Shown piece by piece: positions 28,561 to 38,980 of a stretch of 64,000 bases of DNA. The first letter of the stretch is position 1. The number at the start of each line of letters is the position of its first letter. The notes under the pieces were generated by a model. That model saw only the letters and a program-made list of their open reading frames with translations. It did no database searches and was not told the DNA's origin. The DNA comes from Leidyana gryllorum EB-2025a (lineage: Eukaryota > Apicomplexa). The stretch lies in contig JBLWGC010000230.1 of the NCBI GenBank assembly GCA_048772705.1, forward strand, positions 868,001 through 932,000, read 5' to 3'. The translations under genes and the position numbers were made by a program.

Positions 28561-30135
28561 ATGACCATCACGGTGGAAGTGCAGCCCGCATCCCACGATG
28601 AGCGAAAGACGCGGTCTCGTGCTGAGGTGATCATTTTCCGACTTTTGTTGTTAGCGCTGCTGGTATCCGCCGTCTTATTGATTGGGTTATTATGCTACAG
28701 TTCGGTGGGGCGGACGGAAAGCGAGCGCAGGGCTGCGGCAGCTGTGCAAGTGAATGAGGAGCTTTTTTCGACAGCCCCAGCTGCTCGGCGGAAACTAATG
28801 ATCGTTGATGGCAATGAAGTTGACGAGAGCTCGTTAACCAGCTTGGACTACGAGTCTCCTATATATGTAATCACTCCGACTTATCGACACCGGCAGCAAG
28901 TATTACATTTGACGCGACACCTATGGCTCTTAGCCACGGTACCCAATATAGTTTGGATTGTTATACAGGACGATGTTGAGACCGACCCCTTCATACGCGA
29001 TTACCTCCGGGATCAGATGCGCGAGATACGACAGAACCCCTTTTACCGCGAGTCCACTCTACAGCTCGTTTACATCGGACGAGGTCCCCGTGGCCGTGAT
29101 GCCAAAAGGCGAATCTGTCGTGGCCGTCTGGGAAGAAACAAAGCCTTCGCGGAAGTCGCAGCCCGAGCTTTGCATCCCCAGCTCGCGCTCGCTGATAGGG
29201 AGGAAGCCGAGTCTTCGGGAAGGTTTGTTCAGCAAGGTGTACACAACCACAGCGGTCTGCGCTTTGCAGAATCGAAGCCAAGTATGACTGGGTGGCTCTA
29301 TTTCCTCGATGATGACAATACCTTCACCCCGGCACTCTTCACGGAAGTGCGCAAGATCAAACGAGTTGGGGTGTGGCCTGTTGGAAACATGGCCAGAGTG
29401 CTGACGAGTTCCCCGCTTGTCTTCCCAAACAACACTGTGGGAGCCTTCCTGGACGGATACACCCACCGAACTTGGACGCTCGACATGGCTGGTTTCGGTT
29501 TCAGCATCGACTGGATGAACCAGAGGGCACAGGACGCTGGCCAGAGTTTCTACGAGTACTGGCACCTCAAGGACTGCCAAAGGGGAGGGATGGAGAGCAT
29601 CATGTTGGATAGAGCTGTTAGCTCTCGCCTCGAGATGGAGCCTCTGGCCGATAGATGCACCAAGACTCTTGTGTGGCACACGAGAACTGAGGACATTGGA
29701 GCCGTCAAAAACGGTTACCGGCAATGGTTGTATCGGCGAAAAGGTGTTTTTGTCAATGCTGACAGTCTCCTTCGGGAGATCGAACATCACGGGCTCGCCA
29801 AAGACCATATCGCTGCCCAGCCTCCTCCCTTCCTCGGTCTCCCTGGAGACGCAGATCAGATCATGGGGGTTGGGTGGTACCCCGATCTCCTCCACCACGA
29901 TGATGAAGAAGCCGATAACCTCCCCGCAGTAGCTGACAAGATCCCGTCGCGGCCCTCAGATGAGCTCCCAGTTGTTGAGTTTCTCGTCCCAGATGCCCAA
30001 GGCGACTTCCTCCCCCCCCTCTCTGACCGAAAGCCCCACAATCCGTCACCGAAAAACGAAGGGGTGCATCTGGTCGTCAAAGATGATGGAACCGTCCACA
30101 AGTCGAACCCTCCTAAACAAGTTATGGCCGTTTAG
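28561..30135 (+). CDS. GT43 glycosyltransferase (copy 4) with insert and long C-terminal tail
   Basis: 524 residues, no intron. The anchor is VIIFRLLLLALLVSAVLLIG. The catalytic core has PIYVITPTYRH, WIVIQDDVE, CRGRLGRNKAF, an insert of about 50 residues before GWLYFLDDDNT (residue about 250), VGVWPVGNMARVLTSSPLV, DMAGFGFSIDWM, GGMESIMLDRAV and VWHTRTE. It alone keeps Arg after VWHT, as GlcAT-I does. About 110 extra residues at the C-terminus are Pro/Asp-rich with no visible domain. Possibly the ancestral-function copy, with 1-3 diverged; that is inference. Confidence 0.92.
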   Translation: MTITVEVQPASHDERKTRSRAEVIIFRLLLLALLVSAVLLIGLLCYSSVGRTESERRAAAAVQVNEELFSTAPAARRKLMIVDGNEVDESSLTSLDYESPIYVITPTYRHRQQVLHLTRHLWLLATVPNIVWIVIQDDVETDPFIRDYLRDQMREIRQNPFYRESTLQLVYIGRGPRGRDAKRRICRGRLGRNKAFAEVAARALHPQLALADREEAESSGRFVQQGVHNHSGLRFAESKPSMTGWLYFLDDDNTFTPALFTEVRKIKRVGVWPVGNMARVLTSSPLVFPNNTVGAFLDGYTHRTWTLDMAGFGFSIDWMNQRAQDAGQSFYEYWHLKDCQRGGMESIMLDRAVSSRLEMEPLADRCTKTLVWHTRTEDIGAVKNGYRQWLYRRKGVFVNADSLLREIEHHGLAKDHIAAQPPPFLGLPGDADQIMGVGWYPDLLHHDDEEADNLPAVADKIPSRPSDELPVVEFLVPDAQGDFLPPLSDRKPHNPSPKNEGVHLVVKDDGTVHKSNPPKQVMAV

Positions 30136-30250
30136 ACATAATTTGATCTTCTCCATTGAGTGACCGACTTACCTTATTATGTTAGAGTCGATTATTTTGG
30201 CTTCGAGGGGAGGAGTTCTTTCCTCCCATCCACGCAGCCCCGTGCCAGCA

Positions 30251-31268
30251 TCAGAACTTTCGACGGCGAATGTGCAGGCGGAAGACTATCCACCATGTGC
30301 ACCACCCCACGAAGATTGTGCCCAATAGTACCAAGTATATGAAGAGGATGTTCAGCCGGCACCGTCCGATCACCAAATTGAAATCGTAATGGGGGGCATC
30401 TTTACTCAGTCCAAACATTGTTCCAAACTCAATGGACTGTCTGGGCTTCTCAGTCTCCCAGGCCTCTGGGCGCACAAGCGTCATGTCGCTCTGTCGGTAT
30501 CATACCATTTTTACCAACTCGTCTTCACCATCAACGGCTTACGGTTTGATCGTCGTCCAAACCCAAGAGATCGGCCAGGTTCCATGGGTTGCTCGTCCCC
30601 TCGTCCATTTCATCGTCCGGACTGAGCTCCATTCCCTTGGCTCCCATGAGGCCCTCCATCTGCAGAAGAAAACATATGAGGCATCCGAGAAGCGTAGCGC
30701 TAACCAGATGGGTGGTGGACCGGATAGACGAATCGCAGATCCTCAGTGGAGGCATCAGCCAACGAAGAAACTTGGGCACTCCTGGGTCACAGTGACACGC
30801 TCTCTCGTATGAGGGAACACACTGCCACAGCCCATCAGATCGACTATGACAATCCGCACGCAGTATCACACATCCCTGTTGGCCGAAGGACATCAGTGAG
30901 GGAAGATGGACGTTGCTTGGGACTCACCAGTTGATCAACAGACTTGTCACACACTTCCTCGACACCAGTGGCCCTCTCCACAAGATAGTGCTTGATCTTA
31001 TCTTTCAAGTGGATGGCCACATAGATATCAGTCCATACAGTGTGGAGAGTTCGGTAGCCGTGGATGGCCCAATTTGTAGCCAGATCGAGTCCTGAGAGTG
31101 TGTATCATCCAAAACCAATATCTCACCCAATACATGACGTGTAGCGGTCGCGCACGCGGTGACACACAGGACGAAGGGTAGGTGCATAGTGCATGTCCCG
31201 ACGACAGCGTCTCCATGTGCGAAGGTAATAATGGAGCAAAAGTTCAAACACACAACGGCCACCAACAT
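30251..31268 (-). CDS. Multi-exon membrane protein, unknown
   Basis: Built from in-phase exons. The ATG at 31268 gives MLVAVVCLNFCSIITFAHG; this joins after ATATRHVLG to LDLATNWAIHGYRTLHTVW and IKHYLVERATGVEEV (ending near 30931), then VPKFLRWLMPPLRICDSSIR, then MEGLMGAKGMELSPDDEMD, and finally an exon with NILFIYLVLLGTIFVGWCTWW and a basic end RRRKF. Two clear membrane helices, one at each end, flank a soluble helical middle. No family recognised. If the starts chosen are right, its ATG shares CATG with the divergent M1PDH-like gene. Confidence 0.55.
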
Positions 31269-33085
31269 GGATATCCACACTGTTCCCACAGCACCCTCCT
31301 CCCCCTCAACATTTTCTTTGAGCAAAACAGTTGTGGCAAGTTGGCTGGAACGCGCGGACGTGGTGAAATACCGCGCGAATTATCGTAACTTCCGGGTCGG
31401 GAAAGCTGCTGGTGCACGAGGCGACGTCAGCGATGTCGGTTTCACGCACTTCCAGGCTTCTATCTGCCCAGCAGCTAAAGAGCACGACGATAGTGCCTGC
31501 GACCCGGTGACTCGATGGCGGCTCGCATACCGTCGGTATCGACTTGGAGCACCTCACGGAGCCAAAGGGTCTGAGGATGCCATAGCGTCGCGCATAGATA
31601 GCATAGATCTCCTTCCCATTGTTCAAGCATTTAATCTCAGAAGGCGTTTGGTTCGATCCAAGTTGGCCGTCGCCTCTCCCTCGGCGAGTGCGCGTAGTGT
31701 ACTTCATGTGCATTTTGGGGGAGGCAAATTGGGTATCGGACTCATTCTACCTGCACTCGTTGCTTCCTGCACGCCATTTGTCATCGTTCAGTCAAATCGC
31801 GGTGTTTACGCGGGTCTGAACGACACTGTCTCTATTCTTGTCAACGAAGATACGATATGTTCCATGCACACTTTATATATTGAAGACAGTGTCCCCTTCA
31901 TTGATGCTGATCCCTCCACCCTCATAGACAACGCGTTACACCAAGCCTCCATCAAAGGCTGCAAAGGTGTTCTACTCCTCTCCCCCCGTGGCGCCGCATC
32001 TGCATTAAAAGAGTATCTCTATACTCAGCGAGCGACTTCTTTCTCCTGTGCTGTCGGACCCGGTTTGACTAGTTTGGCTGACGATCTCAAAAGCGTTCGG
32101 TGAGTTCGACGAACGCGCATGTGTGTGTGTGTGTATATATGTGTGTGTGTATATATGTGTGTGTGTGTGTGTGTTTCGCTTCATTCTGTCGCCGCCGCAG
32201 ATTCGATGCGCCGTTGTTTGCGTGCGAGAACGATCACGCTGCAGTCACAAAGCTCAGTGAGACTTTGACCACTTGCGGTAGCAGTGTGAAAGTCGTGGCA
32301 TGCATGGTGGATCGAATCTGTACTCGTCTCGAACAGACGTCTCCTTCTGTCCTACTGGCTGTCACCGAGCCCTTCCCGGGCGAGATTGTTCTTCTTGAGA
32401 ACTTTGACGATAAGGCAGACTCAATGACCACTCTTCCTTTGTGCGGTCCAACTGTCAAAGTACCGCAGATTGACGCACAAGCCAAGTATTTTGCTGAGAG
32501 AAAGTTTCTCCTCGTCAATGGGGGCCATACTGTCCTGGCCTTCCTCACCCTCCTCCGTCATACCCAAGACAGCTCGCCCTGGACACCACCCGGACACTTC
32601 CGTCTCCTTGACTGGTCGACTATGGATGAGCAAGAACGGTTGATCTTTTGGTCCGTCGCAATCGCCCGACTGCTTCTCCTCACCTGGGAGTACGACACTG
32701 AGGTTCTCAAGAATGCCCATGGAGCCGCGTCCGACGACGAGCTTTGTGATGAGCTTCTCAAGTATGCCAGAGAGGGCATACATCGGTTCAGCGCTGTTCC
32801 TGACTACACCAGTCGTATATTGGCTGCTGGCGTGGACAATAGGTGAGGCCACGGCACTTTCGAGCTGTGACACTTCCCTCCCGCTCACAGATATCTGGGA
32901 CGTCTAAAGAATATCCTGGATTTCCTGGAAGTCAGCAATCCGGCCACTCAGGGTGTGGGCTCCATGTTGCTTAGGAAAGCCAACGTGACGTATTGTGGTG
33001 TGGTTGCCATGGTACATCGGCTGGTCCAGGAGGCTTACCAATTCACCCGAAACATAGAGCTCTCGTTCGGTGTCAACCTGATGTA
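31267..33085 (+). CDS. Mannitol-1-phosphate 5-dehydrogenase-like protein
   Basis: Polyol dehydrogenase family (long-chain, MtlD-type), linked in apicomplexans to the mannitol cycle. The Rossmann start is LHVHFGGGKLGIGL (residue about 145), then CENDHAAV, a VDRI motif in CMVDRICTRL, EPFPGEIVL and ERKFLLVNGGHTVLAFL, where MtlD has its KLFTLNTGHA segment. Exons end at 32100 and 32842 and join in phase to FDAPLFACEND and YLGRLKNIL. The first intron holds a TG microsatellite. A non-homologous N-terminal extension of about 140 residues precedes the fold; ATGs at 31231 and 31267 are both possible. Similarity is distant, so substrate is unproven. Confidence 0.72.
32120..32175 (+). repeat. TG/TA dinucleotide microsatellite in the M1PDH-like intron
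   Basis: About 55 nt of TG repeats interrupted twice by TATATA, inside a 97-nt intron between a GTGAGT donor and a CCGCAG acceptor. Confidence 0.95.
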
Positions 33086-33509
33086 GAGAACGAGCCCCCG
33101 AAACAACAACGCACTGCTTCTGCTGCTGATTTAGTTAGAGAATGAGAGAGAGAGAAAGAAACAGAGATCGCCGCTGTGCCTCTCGGTGCCTCACGACGGC
33201 ACCCGCGGAGGGATGGATGCTGTGTGTGACTGACTAAGTAAGGTTGGTTTGTTGATGATTAGTTATTTACTTTATCGCAAAGTGAACAAGCCATATAGCT
33301 CTGGCACTTGGACGGATGATCATTAAGCTAAAACTGACAGCTACAACTGGATATGTTCCAGCGGATGATTAGCCCCCCCCTCAAAGGCCTATTATCACGC
33401 GGAGGAGTAATAGTCTTTTGGTTAAAGTCTGCGTTGCCCCGGCTCCAACCCCAAAGTGTTGAGGCCGAGGAAGAAGCTCAAGGACCTTCATATGACTCTT
33501 AACAAGTTC
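33086..33509. other. Intergenic region between convergent M1PDH-like and SKP1 genes
   Basis: 424 bp without a supported ORF, including a GA-rich stretch near 33140-33165. It is unusually long for a convergent pair in this window; it presumably holds both 3' UTRs. Confidence 0.5.
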
Positions 33510-34119
33510 CTACTCCGGATCACACCACCGGTTCTCCTCCTTGATCTGTGCTTCTTCCTCGGGCGAAAAGTCGTTCACAATTCCGAATGTCTTCCTGATC
33601 TCCTCAACGGTCTTTCCTCGAATCTCGCTGGCAACTTTGGCGCAGCACAGGTCAAGAAGTCCCGGAATATCGAGATAGTTGGCAGCCTACGGAAACAAAT
33701 GTCATACCGACCCCACTTCACTTACCAGAATCAACTCAAAAACCATGTCTTGTTCTAAAGAAGTCAAGAATTTGACATCCCACTCGTCAATGAGCTCATT
33801 GAGGGGTTGTTGCGGCAGTGGCTTCGGAATTTCCTTCACCGATCGACTCACGTAGTTCTTCATATATTCAACGGCCTTCTCCAGAACGTTGTACTTGACT
33901 TGGCCCAAAGGAATGGGTTGACTGGGATCTCCACCTGTGATTATCAAAGTAAATGATGATCCATCCTGTCAAAAATACTGTGACCTTACCCTCAATGGCG
34001 TTCCGAATGCACCCAGATTGCCGAGCTGCATCCATCTCGATCTCCAAACTCTTCTTGTCTTCCGACAAGAGAGTGATGGTACGCCGTTCGGTGGTGGGAG
34101 CGTCAGTAATCGGTGCCAT
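33510..34119 (-). CDS. SKP1: SKP1, SCF ubiquitin ligase adaptor
   Basis: Adaptor joining cullin-1 to F-box proteins. The start [20 protein letters not shown] is followed by [20 protein letters not shown], then [19 protein letters not shown] last exon gives [33 protein letters not shown] and [20 protein letters not shown] with the expected terminal WC motif. Introns at about 33994-33932 and 33724-33688. A candidate F-box gene lies at 48959. Confidence 0.97.
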
Positions 34120-34930
34120 TATCAACGCCTTTCGCTATATTTACTATTGATAATGATTTTTTTGATACTCCTTTTTGTGTGTCCAGAGTGCGTAGACGCG
34201 CGTCTCACCACCTTCACACGAATCTTCCGTCAATGTTTGAAACCGGTCCGCTCAGGGTGCAACCGCCAGCAGCCTCTAATCTTTTCAGTATTCAAGAACC
34301 CTTGATTCTGTTGGATTAAGGCCACCAACACAGCCTCTCAAAATGATGCTTACTGTACTACTCCCGCCCACCTTTGTCCCGCCCACCTTTGTTCCGCAAA
34401 CACAGCAGTATTCGCGCTCGGCAACGGGGGACGTGTGGGTGCGCAGTGTGTGTGTAGGTGGGCTAGAGCCTACCTGGTGTCCGGGGGGGGCAGAACGAGG
34501 GTTGGGGCCGCGTAGTAGTGCTGAGTCGATGTCGGCAACTCGTCAAAGTCGCCGACTTGGGACTTTTTTTAACAATACATGACGCTTTGCACTTCACAGA
34601 CTCTCAGTAACCCTTCCCGGGCATCGAGGTTGTCGGAAGGCATTTCTACTTGGCGCCATTTTCTCTTTTTGGTTGGGAAATGCACTCACTCATCGGGACA
34701 TTACCTTCGCATGTTTAGAGGGCAGACGTCACCTACTTGAAAAGACGTCACCTGTGGGTCGCCCTGAAGCCCAGTAATCGAGGGTCCCACTGTTGCCACA
34801 TGGGAATGAGGCGGTGGTTGCATCGATACCTTGAAAAAATGTCTTGCTGTGGGAGAGAAGTGGAGCATGCAGATTAGTGTAGACTTACACACTTACTGTG
34901 GTATATATAGTTGGAGTCGAAGTGATTACA
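34120..34930. other. Long intergenic region between divergent SKP1 and unknown gene
   Basis: 811 bp, the largest gap between divergent starts here. It contains two adjacent copies of CCCGCCCACCTTTGT near 34363-34395 and short GT-rich tracts. No coding exon is convincing. Confidence 0.5.
34363..34396 (+). repeat. Two tandem copies of a 15-nt motif
   Basis: CCCGCCCACCTTTGT occurs twice back to back in the SKP1 upstream region and could bind a regulator. No functional evidence in sequence. Confidence 0.5.
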
Positions 34931-35470
34931 ATGCAGCCTGAAGTTCGCAAAGGAGGTTTGGCCCGCGGGCGAAGCAAGGTGAAGCGTGGGTTGTCTTTCC
35001 ACCAGGACACCATCGATTTTGATGCCGTGGCCTCTAAACGTCCCGAGCGGACAGGTACTATGAAGTCGACGATGTCAAGAAGGAATAGAAGTTCGTTCGA
35101 GAAGGTGCCCCTCCCTGTTGAGGTTGCCCAGAGGTTCCACAAGCGAAAGGATTGTCGTTGCTCAGAGAATCCATGTCTGCTGCCAGTATCTCTGTGGGCC
35201 AACTACCCGGGTGGAGGTCAGAAGGAGCAGATTCTCCACGCGGTACAGATTGACGACGAGTTGAAGCAGCACCTTCCTCAGGAGGAATGGGAGGAGGCGA
35301 GCAAGCGTTCATCATTACGAGCCATTATGAACGATTATCTGTTGTGTGAATGTTGTCGAAGTGGTGGATACTCTGGTCGCAGGGGTTCCGCCTCTCAGTC
35401 TGAGATGGAATACGGCGGTATCCAACCAGCGTACAGCTTCATGGATAGTGTTCTCAATTTCAAAGAATGA
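34931..35470 (+). CDS. Unknown basic protein with Cys residues
   Basis: 179 residues from MQPEVRKGGLARGRSKVKRG, no intron. A basic N-terminus is followed by FEKVPLPVEVAQRFHKRKDC, then CRCSENPCLLPVSLWANYPGG, HAVQIDDELKQHLPQEEW, and LCECCRSGGYSGRR. The CxCxxxxC and CECC clusters could bind zinc or be lipidated. No family recognised. It ends 13 bp from the convergent transporter's stop. Confidence 0.6.
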   Translation: MQPEVRKGGLARGRSKVKRGLSFHQDTIDFDAVASKRPERTGTMKSTMSRRNRSSFEKVPLPVEVAQRFHKRKDCRCSENPCLLPVSLWANYPGGGQKEQILHAVQIDDELKQHLPQEEWEEASKRSSLRAIMNDYLLCECCRSGGYSGRRGSASQSEMEYGGIQPAYSFMDSVLNFKE

Positions 35471-35483
35471 CGACAAGAAACTC

Positions 35484-37288
35484 TCAAACAGCCTCTTCAG
35501 TTCCTACAATCTCAGTATCAGGAGACGATTTCTCCTTTTTCTTGATATTGTAGCCCTTCTGTTCCACGGCATCGACTGTCTTGTGATGGATTCCGAGCTT
35601 ATGCTGTCGCCAGTAACACATGAAAGTCAGGAGTGCCATAAACACAGCCACAGCAGCGTAAGCCAGGAAGATCTCCTTGTACTTGGTGGAACTGGCGATA
35701 GGTGCGTTGACGTACACACCCACGCCTCCCATGATCCCGAGGAAACCCACCAACTTGCCAAAGTTGTAGGGGTCGTACAACTCGTTCACGAAGGTATACT
35801 TGATGTTGAATGTCGCCGACTGCATAAACACAAAAATGATGGACGTTGTTCGCATCCACCCATTGTGTTCGGGTACCAAAGCTGCCATCAACGACACAAA
35901 CAGGAGCTGAAAGGAACAAAAAGTGATGAGAGAAAGAGTGGTAAAAGGGGGGGATGGGAAGGGTCAGAGGTCGGAGGAGAAACTCGGCTCACCGTAGCAC
36001 ACATCGCAAACATAACGGTGACAGTTCCTGTATAATCCGTTACAAAGCCGATAACGATAGAGAACGGCGCTTGTAACGGAGTCATCCAACCGACAAAATC
36101 GGATATTGTGGTGTTAATAGCATCTCGGACCACAGAAGGGAAGTACGCAAATTGAAGCATAAGTAAGAAAGTGTAGATAGAACAGACTATCAGATCGATA
36201 GTCCTCAAGTCCCGCCAGAAAGCCTTCCATTTCTCTTTGGTGGTCACTGGCGGTCCATTCGCAGCGGGCTCCGTGACTTTTTCGGCTAGTGCCAGCGCCG
36301 ACTCGGACGTCGCAATCGTGTTGCCCTCCTTGTTGCTGTCTGCCCCAACTTGATCAGTCGTGACAGGAGTCGCCTCTACTTGTCCTCCTTCATCCTGTTC
36401 TTGGACCAACTTCCCATAGTTTCGTCGGGCAGGTAACACCCAGATATACAATACACTAACGGGTAGCCATATGGCCAACAGGTAGACCCCCCAAATGCCA
36501 AAGTAGCTGTACTCCGGATTATTGTCCCAGATTGTCTTGAGGATGGGTGCGATGACGGACGCCCCGCTCTGAGCTCCTACTATAACGCTCACAGCCAAAG
36601 CCTGTCGACTAGGCCAAGCTTCACACACGACCAGAGACGGGAACGCCACAATGTTTACACATCCTCCACTGATCAACATTGCCGGAATATACATTTGGAA
36701 ACTTTGAGTAGACACAGAAATCAACAGGATAGCCAGACCGAACAACGCCTCGCCAAGAATGGCTGTTTTACGAGGACCCAAATGATCCAACAGCAAACCG
36801 GCAACGAAAGCACAGGCACCTTCAGATCCTTGAGCCCAACTGTACAACCGTGTCACCGCCTTGTCTTGCTCGAGACAAGGCCCGAGGATGTCGTAGTCCC
36901 AGTCAGATGGACACTTCCACGCGTAGGCGCCTCCTCGGAACAGCATCTCTTGATACGGTTGCCATCCAAAATAGATACAGGAAGTAGTCAGACAAGCGAT
37001 TCCGTATACTATGATCTGAAAGTACGGACTCTGGTACCACGGTAGAGCGGCTTCTTCCTTCTCCTCCGACACCATAACCACAGAGTGATGTGACGACACC
37101 AAGGCTACTTCTTCGTACCCTTTCTTGTCTTCGAGGGTCGCGTGAGCCGAAGGCGAAAGCTCCTCAGCCGTGGAGGGGGACTGGGCTCCTCGTGGATACG
37201 GGGTGAAGGAGCCAGGAGGAGGTGAAGGGCCGGCCTCTTTGCCGTCTCCCGGGTGGTGATGATGATCCTCTGCTGACCAGTCCGACAT
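35484..37288 (-). CDS. Major facilitator transporter, SLC43/ApiAT-like
   Basis: About 570 residues in two exons joined at about 35992/35909. An N-terminal cytosolic tail of about 90 residues, rich in Pro, Ser and His (EDHHHHPGDG), precedes twelve predicted helices. YFGWQPYQEMLFRGGAY after helix 1 and the long hydrophilic loop between helices 6 and 7 match the SLC43 and apicomplexan ApiAT amino acid transporters. SYFGIWGVYLLAIWLP and MGGVGVYVNAPI are membrane segments of each half. Amino acid uptake at the plasma membrane is the family expectation; the substrate cannot be told. Confidence 0.85.
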
Positions 37289-37773
37289 TGCTGAACGCAG
37301 ATTCTGTGTCAACCGACTTTAACCAATGGGGGGTCGGTAGGTAAGGTCTTTAAGCGCACCGGCACGTAGTAGGTCGGTGTGACTCTAATGCAGCAATATG
37401 AGCAACGATAGCGGCAAACGAGTCGTAAAGGGTGTCAAGAACGTTGAAGTTAGCCAACAAACTTGTCACTTGGTGCATTCAGCACTTGCGCAAGAAATAA
37501 TAATTTCCGAAGAGATCGAAAGAAAAACGGTATTCTCGATGTTAAATTGGGCAGTGTTTTGTTAGAACACACACGTTCGCGCAATTGTAATTGACCAGAG
37601 ACACCGGGTGGGCGAGCGGGCGAAAGCGCGTGATCCTTAGTATTTGATCGATTAAGCGGTTCCATTCAAAGGTTTCCTGCTGACACTGAGCCTTAGTTAA
37701 TCGCTAATGTGATAGATTGGAGAGAGGCTAGGCTGAACTCATTCGGCCGGATTCTGATCAGCCCTGGTCTTAA
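37289..37773. other. Intergenic region upstream of the transporter
   Basis: 485 bp between the transporter start and the ELO stop, both on the minus strand. No supported exon; probably ELO 3' UTR and transporter promoter. Confidence 0.5.
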
Positions 37774-38897
37774 CTACTGGATTTTCTTGGCCTCGCCGGC
37801 TTTGGCGGCGGTGGCAGCTCTGCTCTTCACGATATATCGATTCACAAAGAAGGCCGCAAAGAGATAGAAGTACGTGGAGTACATGGCGGCAGCCGAAATC
37901 ATATTGCTAGGAGAGATGTAGCAAGTACCTTCAGCCCTTGGGTTTCGCGCAATGTCCGCAGTAGAGCGGTACATGAAGGGGTAGCGATATGAATTCCACA
38001 ACGACGCTCCAGTGATAACAACCCCTGAACCAAGGCATGTATTTTGATAAGCAGGCAGTGCGTGCGTTGTGCTCACCCATAATCATCTGAGCAATCTGCA
38101 AGATCGTTACCGTCATGCCCCATTTGGGAGGTTTCTCCATCGCAGCAGCCAAGTAGTAGTAAGTGTACATGATCGCATGGACTGTAGAAGATGGGTGTGG
38201 AAATTAGCGAACACACAGATCATGTAGCGTACCAGCGTAGTTCATTCCGCAGTAGTACACTCCTGGTGGCTGTTCAGTAACGAAGGCATCCCAAGTATAC
38301 ATCAGGACCGTAACATGATGGTACCAGTGGAGGAAAACGAGCTTCCTCTTCCGAAGGATGATGAAAACGGTGTCCATCAGCTCAAAATACTATGCGTTCC
38401 ACACGATAATCTAGGTAGGAGTGATGGCTTGCGTTTACCTTTGAGTATACGAAGAGAGCGGTCCACAGGCCCACGGCACCGCGACCGTAGGTGAAAACCG
38501 GTGGGGAGCAGAGGGAGGCATGCCATCCGAATTGATACAGGAAGACGAAGAGGTGAGGGAGAACTCGTAGAGTACCGATTGTGGAGAAGACTGCGAGGAA
38601 GAGGTTCCAGTATTTCAATGGGGTCCTGAGGTCGAAAGCTTTCCGTCGTTCCATCTGCTTCGGGACGATCCAGATGAAGCCTAGGTACAGGAAGCAGAAC
38701 AGAGGGCCGAGCCAGTAGTGACACCGAGACCAGAGCAGCACCTGGATCCCGTCATAGTTCTTCTCGAAAGCGGTGTACAACCAGGGTGCATATCGTTCCA
38801 ACAAAAGGATGGCATCCTCACTTGCTGGAAAATCCCATGCTTCCAGCCAAGCCCTCTTCTCAAATACGAAGGGCGACGCCGATATCGGTCCCACCAT
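37774..38897 (-). CDS. ELO-family very-long-chain fatty acid elongase (3-ketoacyl-CoA synthase)
   Basis: ER membrane condensing enzyme that adds two carbons from malonyl-CoA to acyl-CoA. Start MVGPISASPFVFEKRAW. Four exons join in phase: ...ALFVYSK to YFELMDTVFIILRKRKL, then the catalytic histidine box HWYHH in FLHWYHHVTVLMYTW, GMNYAVHAIMYTYYY with its tyrosines, QIAQMIMGVVITG and a lysine-rich C-terminus (AKAGEAKKIQ) suitable for ER retrieval. The order and seven-helix layout match the family. Confidence 0.94.
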
Positions 38898-38980
38898 TAA
38901 CAACACCGGTTGGGTTAGCAGCAAAATAAAATCCTCTCCACGGTGGTCCCAAGTACTGCCTTTTTTGTATAAACAGACAC

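Noticed and set aside
29059-29898. 279-residue minus-strand frame opposite GT43 copy 4
   Set aside because: Shadow of the GT43 coding sequence.
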